Shown: in pieces, positions 17,732-25,784 of the stretch
Position numbering within the stretch: position 1 is the first letter of the stretch
Layout: every line of letters starts with the position of its first letter
Assembly (NCBI RefSeq): GCF_014596475.1
Contig: NZ_MECJ01000029.1
Location: 310,001-374,000 of the forward strand
Direction: 5' to 3'
Length of the DNA stretch: 64,000 nucleotides
Source of the DNA: Streptomyces sp. CBMA152
Lineage (GTDB): Bacteria; Actinomycetota; Actinomycetes; Streptomycetales; Streptomycetaceae
Notes under the pieces: model-generated
Database searches by the model: none
What the model was told of the DNA's origin: nothing
What the model saw: the letters and a program-made list of their open reading frames with translations, nothing else
Made by a program: the position numbers and the translations under genes

Positions 17732-18256
17732 ATGCTCACGACTCTCAAGACCGTCTACACCGACACGCGTGCGAGTGACCTCGCCTGGGCCCTGGGCCGG
17801 GAGCCGCTGCCCGCACTGGCCGTCCTCGACCTCGAACTGTCCGGCGCGAAGCTCCAGTTGAGACTGCTCGGCGCCTCCCACCAGGTGCTCCTGGAGGAGG
17901 AGAAGGGCTCCTGTTCGGAGACCGTCGCCTGTATGCCCGGCAGCAGCACACCCCTGCCCCTGGGGGTGGCGAAACGTCTCGGGGAGTGGGAGTACGAGTT
18001 CGCCGCGCGCGTGGAGACGCTGTCCGGGGGCTCGTTCGCGGGGCGCGCGCAGGAGCTCCTCGCGCTCGTCGCCGACCATCCGCACGGCCTTGCCGGAACG
18101 TTCCCGGGCTCGCCGTACGCGTTCACCGCGATGCTGGCGCAGCGCGGCGAGGGCCAGGTCCGCTGGCGCACCTGGCACGCGTACCCGCAGGAAGGGCAGT
18201 TGGTGGTCACCCGTACGAGGGTCGGCGTCCGGATGACGGCTCCCGTAGCCCTCTGA
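17732..18256 (+). CDS. DUF2617 family protein
   Basis: The 174-aa protein has the DUF2617 hallmark N-terminus MLTTLKTVYTDTRASDLAWAL, then ALAVLDLELSGAKLQLRLLGASHQV and FAARVETLSGGSFAGRAQEL. No catalytic residues are known for the family. ATG 17732 has GGAG 7 nt upstream. It precedes the membrane spermidine-synthase gene, an arrangement I recall as common in Streptomyces. The role is unknown. Confidence 0.88.
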   Translation: MLTTLKTVYTDTRASDLAWALGREPLPALAVLDLELSGAKLQLRLLGASHQVLLEEEKGSCSETVACMPGSSTPLPLGVAKRLGEWEYEFAARVETLSGGSFAGRAQELLALVADHPHGLAGTFPGSPYAFTAMLAQRGEGQVRWRTWHAYPQEGQLVVTRTRVGVRMTAPVAL

Positions 18257-18422
18257 AAGCGCGTGCGCGAGGTTGCGCGCGGTGCGCCCGCACGCGGTGC
18301 CGACTCGTGCAGGTCCGAGGGGGTGCGGCGCTACCGTGGAGGACGTAATTCCCTCCGCCGTGCGCTAGTTGCACCCTTGTGGGTGACAGGATGCGGGCGA
18401 GTCGTGACGTAGCGTTCCCATC

Positions 18423-20000
18423 ATGATCGAACCGTCTGTGCCCGTTCTGCCCTGTGGCATCCCGCCGCCGGCGCCCCGGCGCAGCACCGCGCGGTTCATC
18501 GTGCTCGGCATCGTCTTCATCTGCGCCGCCTGCGGACTCGTGTACGAACTCGAACTGGTCGCCCTCGCCTCGTACTTGATCGGCGACTCCGTCACCCAGG
18601 CGTCCGTCGTGCTGTCCGTGATGGTCTTCGCGATGGGCATCGGCTCGCTGCTCGCCAAACGGCTGCGGCTGCGCGCCGCCGTCGCCTTCGGCCTGATCGA
18701 GGCGGCCCTCGCGCTGGTCGGCGGCTGCTCGGCGATGGTCCTGTACGCGACGTTCGCCTGGTTCGGCGGCGCGCGGTACGCGCTGGTGGCGTTCTCGCTG
18801 GCGATCGGCGTGCTCATCGGCGCGGAGATCCCGCTCCTGATGACCCTGATCCAGCGCGTCTCGCGGCAGGACGCGGGCGGCACGGTCGCCGACCTGTTCG
18901 CCGCTGACTACGTGGGCGCCCTCGTCGGCGGCCTCGCCTTCCCGTTCCTGCTCCTGCCGGTGCTCGGCCAGTTGACGGGCGCGCTGCTCACCGGCGCGGT
19001 CAACGCGGTCGCGGGCGGGGCGCTCGTCCTGTGGCTGTTCCGGCGTGATCTGACGCGACGCGCGCGGTGGTGGCTGTTCGCGGCGAACGTGCTGGTCCTC
19101 GCGATCCTCGCCACCACCACCGCGCTGGTCGGCGACTTCGAACAGGCCGCCAGGCGTGCGGTGTACGGGGGCCAGGTGCGGGTCGCCGTGCAGACCGGGG
19201 TGCAGGAGATCGTCCTGACCGGCAGCCGCACCGGCCACGGCCCCGGCGGCCCCCTCGACCTCTTCCTCGACGGCCGCCTGCGGGTCAGCGGCCGCGACGA
19301 GTACCGCTACCACTCGGCGCTGGTGCGCCCCGCGATGGACTCCGGGCCGCACGGCCGCGTCCTGGTCCTCGGCGGTGGCGACGGCCTGGCCGCCCGCGAG
19401 GTGCTGCGCTACCGGGGCGTGACCTCGGTGACGCTGGTCGAACTCGACGCGGGCGTCGTCGAGTTGGCCCGCCACGACCCGGCCCTGTCGGCCCTGAACG
19501 GCCACGCGTACGACGACCGGCGGGTGGTCCCGGTGGTCGCCGACGCGTTCGGCTGGCTGCGCGGCCCCGGGCGCGCGACCGGCCCGTACGACGTGGTGAT
19601 CTCGGATCTGCCCGACCCGGGCATCACCCCGAGCACCAAGCTCTACTCGGAGGAGTTCTTCGGGCTCGCCGCGCGCGTGCTGGCCCCCGGCGGGCGGATC
19701 GTGGTGCACGCGGGCCCGGTGGCGACGCGGGAGCGGACGTACTGGACGGTGGAGTCGACGGTCCGGGCGGCCGGGCTGCGGACCGTGCCGTACCGCGCGA
19801 CCGGGCGGCTCACCGGCTTCACGGCGGGCCCCGACCGCGCCTCCGGCTCGACCGCGCCGCACGACTGGGGCTTCGTCCTGGCCTCCGCGGGCGCGGCCCC
19901 GAGGGCGCCGCTCCCGCCCGAGCTGGAGCCCCTGGCGTACGCCCGCCCGCGCGCCGGCCTGCCCCCGTCGACGCTGGTGCATCCCCGGTACACGGGGTGA
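18423..20000 (+). CDS. speE: Membrane-anchored polyamine aminopropyltransferase (spermidine synthase-like)
   Basis: The 525-aa protein has an N-terminal half (about 20-235) with seven hydrophobic helices. A spermidine-synthase fold follows. The SAM/dcSAM-binding loop is VLVLGGGDGLAAREVLRY, the acidic strand VTLVELDAGVVELAR, and the active-site stretch YDVVISDLPDPGITPSTKLYSEEFF. Soluble SpeE has D-S-x-D-P at this place; here it is D-L-P-D-P. The membrane fusion is typical of actinobacterial SpeE-like proteins. TAGCGT lies 7 nt before the ATG with no SD, consistent with leaderless translation. Confidence 0.88.
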   Translation: MIEPSVPVLPCGIPPPAPRRSTARFIVLGIVFICAACGLVYELELVALASYLIGDSVTQASVVLSVMVFAMGIGSLLAKRLRLRAAVAFGLIEAALALVGGCSAMVLYATFAWFGGARYALVAFSLAIGVLIGAEIPLLMTLIQRVSRQDAGGTVADLFAADYVGALVGGLAFPFLLLPVLGQLTGALLTGAVNAVAGGALVLWLFRRDLTRRARWWLFAANVLVLAILATTTALVGDFEQAARRAVYGGQVRVAVQTGVQEIVLTGSRTGHGPGGPLDLFLDGRLRVSGRDEYRYHSALVRPAMDSGPHGRVLVLGGGDGLAAREVLRYRGVTSVTLVELDAGVVELARHDPALSALNGHAYDDRRVVPVVADAFGWLRGPGRATGPYDVVISDLPDPGITPSTKLYSEEFFGLAARVLAPGGRIVVHAGPVATRERTYWTVESTVRAAGLRTVPYRATGRLTGFTAGPDRASGSTAPHDWGFVLASAGAAPRAPLPPELEPLAYARPRAGLPPSTLVHPRYTG

Positions 20001-20076
20001 GGGCGAGGTGGGGCGGGCCGCTCGGGCGTGGCGTTTACGGGGACGCGGCGGCCACCCCTGAGTAGGCTCGGTTCTC

Positions 20077-20904
20077 ATGGAGCATGAGGTGTTCGTTCCG
20101 GTCGAGGCCCCGTCACTGCGCCGCACGCTGCGCGACCCGGCGCGGGTCGCCCGCTGCGTGCCCGGCCTGCAACAGGACGCGGGCGAGCCACCGGTGGCCG
20201 GGAGGCTGCGGCTCCGCCTCGACGGCCACACCATCACGTACCGGGGGACGCTGCGGATCACCGAGCTCGACCCCGACGCGTTCGGCGTGGAGGCCGAGGG
20301 CACGGAGGTGCGCGGCACGGGCGCCGCGAAGCTCTCCCTCACGCTCCGCCTCGCCCCGGCCCCGCACGGCACGACCCTGACGTTCACGGCCTCGGCCACC
20401 GCCGACGGCCGCGCCGCCTCGGCCCCGTCGGCGGCGATCCAGTCGTCCGGAGCCCGCTTGCTGGACCGTTTCGCCGCTGCGCTGGCCGCGGACGCGGAGG
20501 GACCGGGTGAGGGGGCGTCGGACGGTGCGGAGGCCGATGAGGCCGCCTCCGCGGAGACGGGTCCGGCCGAGCCCGAGGCCACCGACGAGACCGGCCACGT
20601 ACAAGGCGCCTCCGTCTTCGACACCGCCGTCCCCCCGCCCGCCCTCGACCCGCTCGCCGAGGAGGACTTCGACCTGCCCGGGGACGCGGACTACGCACCC
20701 GCCGAGGCGGCGCACGCGCGGCGGACCATGATCGGTCGCAGCGCCGAGGAGGTCGACCACGCGCCGCCGCGCGGCCGGTACGCCCCTGTCCCCGCGCCCG
20801 CCGGCGTCGGCGCGAGCGCGACCCTGCGCTGGGTCGCCCCGGCGGCCGCGCTCGCGCTGGCCTCGGCCGTCGTGGTCGGCCGCGTGCTGCGGCGGCGCCG
20901 GTGA
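20077..20904 (+). CDS. SRPBCC (CoxG-like) protein with C-terminal membrane anchor
   Basis: The 275-aa protein has a helix-grip domain at 1-135 (MEHEVFVPVEAPSLRRTLRD, VARCVPGLQQ, ITYRGTLRITELDPDAFGVEAEGTEVRGTG). It matches the CoxG/SRPBCC carbon-monoxide-dehydrogenase subunit G-like family. A long acidic, Pro-rich linker (145-240) leads to one membrane helix (245-268) and a basic end. TAGGCT is 8 nt before the ATG and no SD is seen. No CO dehydrogenase genes are nearby, so a CO role is not supported here. Confidence 0.8.
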   Translation: MEHEVFVPVEAPSLRRTLRDPARVARCVPGLQQDAGEPPVAGRLRLRLDGHTITYRGTLRITELDPDAFGVEAEGTEVRGTGAAKLSLTLRLAPAPHGTTLTFTASATADGRAASAPSAAIQSSGARLLDRFAAALAADAEGPGEGASDGAEADEAASAETGPAEPEATDETGHVQGASVFDTAVPPPALDPLAEEDFDLPGDADYAPAEAAHARRTMIGRSAEEVDHAPPRGRYAPVPAPAGVGASATLRWVAPAAALALASAVVVGRVLRRRR

Positions 20905-20940
20905 CACCGCCGTGCCCGGGGCGCAAGTAGTGTCGGGTGC

Positions 20941-21747
20941 GTGAGTAGCGACAAGAGGGTCCGGCTGATGGCCGGCGACGCCGAGTTGACGGTCCGTCCG
21001 GACAACGGATGCCGGATCGAGAGCCTGAGCATCGGCGGTACGGAGCTGCTGCGCCAGGGCGACAAGTACGGCTGCTTCCCGATGGTCCCGTGGTGCGGCC
21101 GGATCGAGAACGGCGAGTTCCGCAACGGCGGCACCAAGTACCGGATGCCGCTCAACTCCCCGCCGCACGCCATCCACGGCACCGGCCGCGACACCGAGTG
21201 GCGCCCCGCGCGCGTGGGGCGCACCGAGTCCGGCAGCGCCGAGGCCCACTTCACGTACGACCTGGCGGAGCCCTGGCCGTACTCCGGCCGGGTCACCCAG
21301 GTCTTCGAGCTGTCGGAGAGCGCGCTGACGCTCTCCATGGGCATCGAGACGTACGACGAGTCGTTCCCGGCGCAGCTCGGCTGGCACCCGTGGTTCCTGC
21401 GCAACCTCGGCGGCGAGGACGTGCGGGTCGGCTTCACGCCCGCGTGGCAGGAGGAGCGCGGCGACGACCATCTGCCGACCGGCCGCCGTATCGACCCCAA
21501 GCCCGGCCCCTGGGACGACTGCTTCGGGATGCCCGACGGCGTCGACGTCACCCTCACCTGGCCCGAGCAGCTGGAGCTGAAGGTGACCAGCACCACCGAG
21601 TGGGTCGTCGTCTACGACGAGCAGGCCGAGGCGGTGTGTGTGGAGCCGCAGTCCGGCCCGCCGAACGGCCTCAACACCCTGCCCCGGCTCGTCACCCCGG
21701 TGGACCCGCTGGAGCTGCGCGCGACCTGGAGCTGGCGCCGCCTGTGA
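20941..21747 (+). CDS. Aldose 1-epimerase family protein
   Basis: The 268-aa beta-sandwich galactose-mutarotase-like protein has SIGGTELLRQGDKYGCFPMVPWCGRIENGEF. Catalytic-type histidines are in PPHAIHGTGRDTEW and QLGWHPWFLRN. A late Glu lies in the AVCVEPQSGPPNGLN segment, which carries the catalytic base in mutarotases. The GTG start has TAGTGT 7 nt upstream and no SD, consistent with a leaderless message. The sugar is unknown. It sits between the SRPBCC gene and pyrE. Confidence 0.9.
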   Translation: MSSDKRVRLMAGDAELTVRPDNGCRIESLSIGGTELLRQGDKYGCFPMVPWCGRIENGEFRNGGTKYRMPLNSPPHAIHGTGRDTEWRPARVGRTESGSAEAHFTYDLAEPWPYSGRVTQVFELSESALTLSMGIETYDESFPAQLGWHPWFLRNLGGEDVRVGFTPAWQEERGDDHLPTGRRIDPKPGPWDDCFGMPDGVDVTLTWPEQLELKVTSTTEWVVVYDEQAEAVCVEPQSGPPNGLNTLPRLVTPVDPLELRATWSWRRL

Positions 21748-21807
21748 TGCCGCTGGTCGCAGCCTTGCGGGCCGGGGCGCGCCCCTTCGGCCCGTAAGCT
21801 CGTAGGC

Positions 21808-22356
21808 ATGACTGACGTACGCGCTGACCTGCTCCAGCAGATCAAGGACAAGGCCGTGGTGCACGGCAAGGTGACCCTCTCCTCGGGTCTGGAGGCCGAC
21901 TACTACGTCGACCTGCGCCGGGTCACGCTGGACGGCGCCGCCGCGCCGCTGGTCGGCCAGGTGCTGCTCGACCTCACGGCCGACCTCGACTTCGACGCCG
22001 TGGGCGGTCTGACCATGGGCGCCGACCCGGTCGCGACCGCGATGCTGCACGCCGCCGCCGCGCGCGGCAAGAGCCTGGACGCCTTCGTCGTCCGCAAGGC
22101 CGCCAAGGCCCACGGTATGCAGCGCCAGGTCGAGGGCCCGGAGATCAAGGGCCGCCGCGTCCTGGTCGTCGAGGACACCTCCACCACCGGCGGCTCCCCG
22201 CTGACCGCCGTCGAGGCCGTCCGTGCGGCCGGCGCCGAGGTCGTGGCCGTCGCCACCATCGTGGACCGCGCCACCGGCGCCGCCGAGAAGATCACCGAGG
22301 GTGCGGGCGTCCCGTACGTGTACGCCTACGCGCTGGACGAGCTCGGCCTTGGCTAA
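21808..22356 (+). CDS. pyrE: Orotate phosphoribosyltransferase
   Basis: The 182-aa PRTase catalyses orotate + PRPP to OMP in pyrimidine synthesis. The PRPP loop is VLVVEDTSTTGGSPLTAVEAVRAAG. The flexible-loop region has VVRKAAKAHGMQRQVEGP, and VTLSSGLEADYYVDLRRVTLDG is near the N-terminus. TAAGCT is 7 nt before the ATG and no SD is present. The gene ends in a strong terminator whose loop is a parS palindrome. Confidence 0.96.
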   Translation: MTDVRADLLQQIKDKAVVHGKVTLSSGLEADYYVDLRRVTLDGAAAPLVGQVLLDLTADLDFDAVGGLTMGADPVATAMLHAAAARGKSLDAFVVRKAAKAHGMQRQVEGPEIKGRRVLVVEDTSTTGGSPLTAVEAVRAAGAEVVAVATIVDRATGAAEKITEGAGVPYVYAYALDELGLG

Positions 22357-22374
22357 GCCTTGACCTGCGGTTTC

Positions 22375-22418
22375 CCCGAGGGGGCGGTTGTTTCACGTGA
22401 AACGGCCGCCCCCTCGGG
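22375..22418 (+). terminator. pyrE terminator with parS in its loop
   Basis: CCCGAGGGGGCGG (22375-22387) and CCGCCCCCTCGGG (22406-22418) form a perfect 13-bp stem, starting 18 nt after the pyrE stop. The 18-nt loop is almost entirely the parS palindrome. Confidence 0.85.
22390..22403. promoter_or_regulatory. parS centromere site (ParB-binding)
   Basis: GTTTCACGTGAAAC is a perfect 14-bp palindrome identical to the Streptomyces parS consensus. In Streptomyces ParB loads at clustered parS sites around oriC to segregate chromosomes. Its presence suggests this window lies in the origin-proximal core. Confidence 0.88.
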
Positions 22419-22537
22419 CGTACGCAGGGTGGCGGTGCCGCGCATAGAGTCTGGAAAGATGGGCCGCGACGATGACGTCGCCCCCAGGTCAGGGCCAGCA
22501 CATATCGCACACCCCGCACATCACAAGGAGCGGACAG

Positions 22538-23560
22538 ATGCCCATCGCAACCCCCGAGGTCTACAACGAGATGCTCGACCGGGCGAAGGCAGGCAAGTTC
22601 GCCTACCCGGCCATCAATGTGACCTCGACGCAGACCCTGCACGCTGCCCTGCGCGGCTTCGCGGAGGCCGAGAGCGACGGCATCATCCAGATCTCCACCG
22701 GTGGTGCGGAGTTCCTGGGTGGCCAGTACAACAAGGACATGGTCACCGGCGCCGCCGCCCTGGCCGAGTTCGCGCACATCGTCGCCGCGAAGTACGACAT
22801 CACCGTCGCTCTCCACACCGACCACTGCCCCAAGGACAAGCTGGACGGCTATGTCCGCCCGCTGCTCGACATCTCCGCCGAGCGCGTTGCCAAGGGCCTG
22901 AACCCGCTCTTCCAGTCGCACATGTGGGACGGCTCCGCCGAGACCCTGGCCGACAACCTGGCCATCGGCCAGGAGCTGCTCGCCAAGGCCGCCGCCGCGA
23001 AGATCATCCTTGAGGTCGAGATCACCCCGACCGGCGGCGAGGAGGACGGCGTCAGCCACGAGATCAACGACGAGCTGTACACGACCGTCGACGACGCGCT
23101 GCGCACCGCCGAGGCGCTGGGCCTGGGCGAGAAGGGCCGCTACCTGCTGGCCGCCTCGTTCGGCAACGTCCACGGCGTCTACAAGCCGGGCAACGTCGTG
23201 CTGCGTCCGGAGCTCCTGAAGGACCTCCAGGCCGGTGTCGCCGAGAAGTACGGCAAGGCCTCCCCGTTCGACTTCGTCTTCCACGGCGGCTCGGGCTCCA
23301 CGGCCGAGGAGATCGCGACCGCCCTGGAGAACGGCGTCGTGAAGATGAACCTCGACACCGACACCCAGTACGCCTTCACGCGCCCGGTCGCGGACCACAT
23401 GTTCCGCAACTACGATGGCGTCCTGAAGGTCGACGGCGAGGTCGGCAAGAAGTCGACGTACGACCCGCGCACCTGGGGCAAGCTGGCCGAGGCGTCGATG
23501 GCCAAGCGCGTCACCGAGGCGTGCGCGAACCTGCGCTCGACGGGTACGAAGCTGAAGTAG
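22538..23560 (+). CDS. fba: Class II fructose-bisphosphate aldolase
   Basis: The 340-aa Zn-dependent aldolase interconverts fructose-1,6-bisphosphate and GAP + DHAP in glycolysis and gluconeogenesis. It has the metal and catalytic set HTDHCPKD, VEITPTGGEEDGVSHE, GNVHGVYKPGN, FVFHGGSGS, and VVKMNLDTDTQYAFTRP. ATG 22538 follows AAGGAG. The frame is open further upstream, but MPIATPEVYNEML is the family start. The preceding pyrE terminator separates the transcripts. Confidence 0.97.
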   Translation: MPIATPEVYNEMLDRAKAGKFAYPAINVTSTQTLHAALRGFAEAESDGIIQISTGGAEFLGGQYNKDMVTGAAALAEFAHIVAAKYDITVALHTDHCPKDKLDGYVRPLLDISAERVAKGLNPLFQSHMWDGSAETLADNLAIGQELLAKAAAAKIILEVEITPTGGEEDGVSHEINDELYTTVDDALRTAEALGLGEKGRYLLAASFGNVHGVYKPGNVVLRPELLKDLQAGVAEKYGKASPFDFVFHGGSGSTAEEIATALENGVVKMNLDTDTQYAFTRPVADHMFRNYDGVLKVDGEVGKKSTYDPRTWGKLAEASMAKRVTEACANLRSTGTKLK

Positions 23561-23579
23561 TTCTCTCCGGCTGTACGTA

Positions 23580-23614
23580 CGGGCCCGGCGCTCCCTCGGG
23601 GGGTGCCGGGCCCG
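23580..23614 (+). terminator. Terminator after fba
   Basis: CGGGCCCGGC (23580-23589) and GCCGGGCCCG (23605-23614) form a 10-bp G+C stem 20 nt after the stop. Confidence 0.8.
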
Positions 23615-23648
23615 CTGCGTTCCCGCCCCGGTTTCGCGAATCCGTCCC

Positions 23649-25616
23649 GTGGGGGACAGTGGCGCTGTGGCGGACAGTGTGCGCATGGGGACCCCGGTGG
23701 GGCGGTGGGTGCTGTTCACGACCGTGCTCGGGTCGGGGATGGCGATGCTCGACTCGACCGTGGTCAATGTGGCGCTGCCGCGCATCGGCCGGGACCTGGA
23801 CGCCGACATGGCGGTCCTGCAGTGGACCGTCAACGCGTACATGCTCACGCTCGCCGGGCTGATCCTGCTCGGCGGGGCGCTGGGGGACCGGTACGGGCGG
23901 CGCAAGGTGTTCGTCCTCGGCGTCTGCTGGTTCGCCGTCGGGTCGCTGCTCTGCGGCATCGCGCCGAACGCGGGCGTACTGATCGCCGCGCGCGCCCTCC
24001 AGGGCATCGGCGGGGCGCTCCTGACCCCCGGCTCGCTCGCCCTGATCCAGGCGAGTTTCCACCCCGACGACCGGGCGAGGGCGGTCGGCGTCTGGTCCGG
24101 CCTCGGCGGCGTCGGGGCGGCCGTCGGGCCGTTCCTGGGCGGCTGGCTGGTGGACGGTCCGGGCTGGCGCTGGGTGTTCCTGCTGAACGTGCCGCTGGCC
24201 GCGCTGTGCGTGCCGGTGGCGCTGCGGCACGTACCGGAGTCGCGGGACGCACGCGAGCACGCGGGGCGCTTCGATGTACTCGGGGCGCTGCTGGGCGCCC
24301 TGTCGCTCGCACTCCTGACCTACGCGCTGATCGCGGCGCCCGGGCAGGGCGCGTCGCCGGTGGTCGTGGGGGCGGCGGTGGCGGGTGTTCTGCTGGGGGC
24401 GGCCTTCGTACGCCTGGAGAAGCGGCTGGACGACCCCATGCTGCCGCCGGAGATCTTCGCGTCGCGCCAGTTCACGGCGGTGAACCTGGTGACGGTGTGC
24501 GTGTACGCGGCGTTCGCGGGCTTCTTCTTCCTGGCGGCGCTCCAGCTCCAGGTGGTGGCGGGCTATTCGGCGCTGGGCGCGGGCGCGGCGCTGCTGCCGA
24601 CGACGGTGCTGATGCTCCTGCTGTCGGCCCGCTCGGGCGCGCTGGGCGAACGGATCGGCCCGCGTGTACCGCTCACCGTCGGGCCGCTGCTGTGCGCGGG
24701 CGGGATGCTGCTGATGCTGCGGGTGGGGGAGGGTGCGTCGTACGTACGTGACGTGCTCCCTGCCGTCGTCGTCCTCGGCCTCGGCATGGTGACCCTGGTG
24801 GCGCCGCTCACCGCGACGGTGCTGGGGGCGGTGGACGCGGGGCGGGCGGGTCTTGCGAGCGGCATCAACAACGCGGCGGCGCGGGCGGCGGGGTTGATCG
24901 CGGTGGCGGCGCTGCCGTTGCTGACGGGGATGGGGCCGTCTGCGTATCGCTCGGCGGCGGAGTTCGGGTCGACGTTCCGTCGGGCGATGCCGGTGTGTGC
25001 GGGCGTGTTGGTGGTGGGGTCCTTGCTGGCGTTCTTGACGGTGCGGCGTCCGCCGGTGGCGGCGTGTCATCCGGAGTGCCGGGTGGCGTGCGGGGTGTCT
25101 GGTCCGCCGCTGGAGCGTGACCGGGGTGGGGGAATGCCCGCCGCAGGCGGCAACCGGCCCGCACGCGGCCACGCCGCCGACGTACCAGGCAGACTGGGCC
25201 CCATGTCCATTCACGAGAACCTGCTCGGGGGCCCCGCCCCGACCCACCTGCCCGACGACCCCGAACCCCGCGAGCTCCTCGCGCAGGGCACGGCCCCCGC
25301 CGACGTCGCGGCGAAGTACCCGACGTCCTCCCTCGCCTGGGCGCAGCTCGCCGACGACGCGTTCGACGCGGGCCGCACCGTCGAGTCGTACGCGTACGCC
25401 CGCACCGGCTACCACCGCGGCCTCGACTCGCTGCGCCGGGCCGGCTGGAAGGGCCACGGGCCGGTGCCGTGGGAGCACGAGCCCAACCGCGGGTTCCTGC
25501 GCGCCCTGCACGCCCTCGCCCGGGCCGCCCAGGCCATCGGCGAGCAGGCGGAGTACGAGCGCTGCACCACGTTCCTGCGCGACTCCTCGCCGCTCGCCGC
25601 GGACACGCTGGGCTGA
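23649..25616 (+). CDS. DHA2-type MFS transporter, reading in frame into DUF3151
   Basis: Residues 1 to about 480 are a 14-helix drug:H+ antiporter-2 transporter. Motif C-like and A motifs are LDSTVVNVALPRIGRDL and GGALGDRYGRRKVFVLG. After the last helix the C-terminal tail (CHPECRVACGVSGPPLERD) resembles the usual end of Streptomyces homologues. No stop follows, and the frame runs through repeat-derived sequence (GGGMPAAGGNRPA) into the DUF3151 protein, giving 655 codons. GTG 23649, GTG 23667 or ATG 23685 are possible starts. Whether a true fusion protein is made is open; loss of the MFS stop is likely. Confidence 0.75.
   Translation: MGDSGAVADSVRMGTPVGRWVLFTTVLGSGMAMLDSTVVNVALPRIGRDLDADMAVLQWTVNAYMLTLAGLILLGGALGDRYGRRKVFVLGVCWFAVGSLLCGIAPNAGVLIAARALQGIGGALLTPGSLALIQASFHPDDRARAVGVWSGLGGVGAAVGPFLGGWLVDGPGWRWVFLLNVPLAALCVPVALRHVPESRDAREHAGRFDVLGALLGALSLALLTYALIAAPGQGASPVVVGAAVAGVLLGAAFVRLEKRLDDPMLPPEIFASRQFTAVNLVTVCVYAAFAGFFFLAALQLQVVAGYSALGAGAALLPTTVLMLLLSARSGALGERIGPRVPLTVGPLLCAGGMLLMLRVGEGASYVRDVLPAVVVLGLGMVTLVAPLTATVLGAVDAGRAGLASGINNAAARAAGLIAVAALPLLTGMGPSAYRSAAEFGSTFRRAMPVCAGVLVVGSLLAFLTVRRPPVAACHPECRVACGVSGPPLERDRGGGMPAAGGNRPARGHAADVPGRLGPMSIHENLLGGPAPTHLPDDPEPRELLAQGTAPADVAAKYPTSSLAWAQLADDAFDAGRTVESYAYARTGYHRGLDSLRRAGWKGHGPVPWEHEPNRGFLRALHALARAAQAIGEQAEYERCTTFLRDSSPLAADTLG
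25122..25157. repeat. Intergenic-repeat fragment inside the MFS-DUF3151 junction
   Basis: GGGGTGGGGGAA then TGCCCGCCGCAGGCGGCAACCG is also found beside the right terminal repeat at 28940-28977 and, with small changes, at 43953-43985. Here it lies in an open reading frame. Confidence 0.75.
25203..25616 (+). CDS. DUF3151 protein
   Basis: The 137-aa protein MSIHENLLGGPAPTHLPDD...WAQLADDAFDAGRTVESYAYARTGYHRGLDSLRRAGWKG matches DUF3151, a conserved actinobacterial family of unknown role found near fba. It is normally a free-standing gene. CAGACT lies 7 nt before ATG 25203, consistent with its own leaderless start, so it is probably still expressed separately even though the upstream MFS frame runs into it without a stop. 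Confidence 0.82.
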   Translation: MSIHENLLGGPAPTHLPDDPEPRELLAQGTAPADVAAKYPTSSLAWAQLADDAFDAGRTVESYAYARTGYHRGLDSLRRAGWKGHGPVPWEHEPNRGFLRALHALARAAQAIGEQAEYERCTTFLRDSSPLAADTLG

Positions 25617-25637
25617 GCCGAGCACGCCGACACGACG

Positions 25638-25672
25638 CGTACTGCCCGTACATCCGACGTACGGGCAGTACG
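25638..25672 (+). terminator. Perfect 14-bp stem-loop after DUF3151
   Basis: CGTACTGCCCGTAC (25638-25651) and GTACGGGCAGTACG (25659-25672) pair perfectly around a 7-nt loop, 21 nt after the stop. Confidence 0.8.
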
Positions 25673-25784
25673 ATCGCACGCATAGTCGAACAGTCGTATA
25701 CAGGTCACATCACCACCACCGCTGGCGCACGAGGCCCCACACCTCTTCCCCCAACTCCAGCCGCACCATGGGGAGAAGTCCGTC

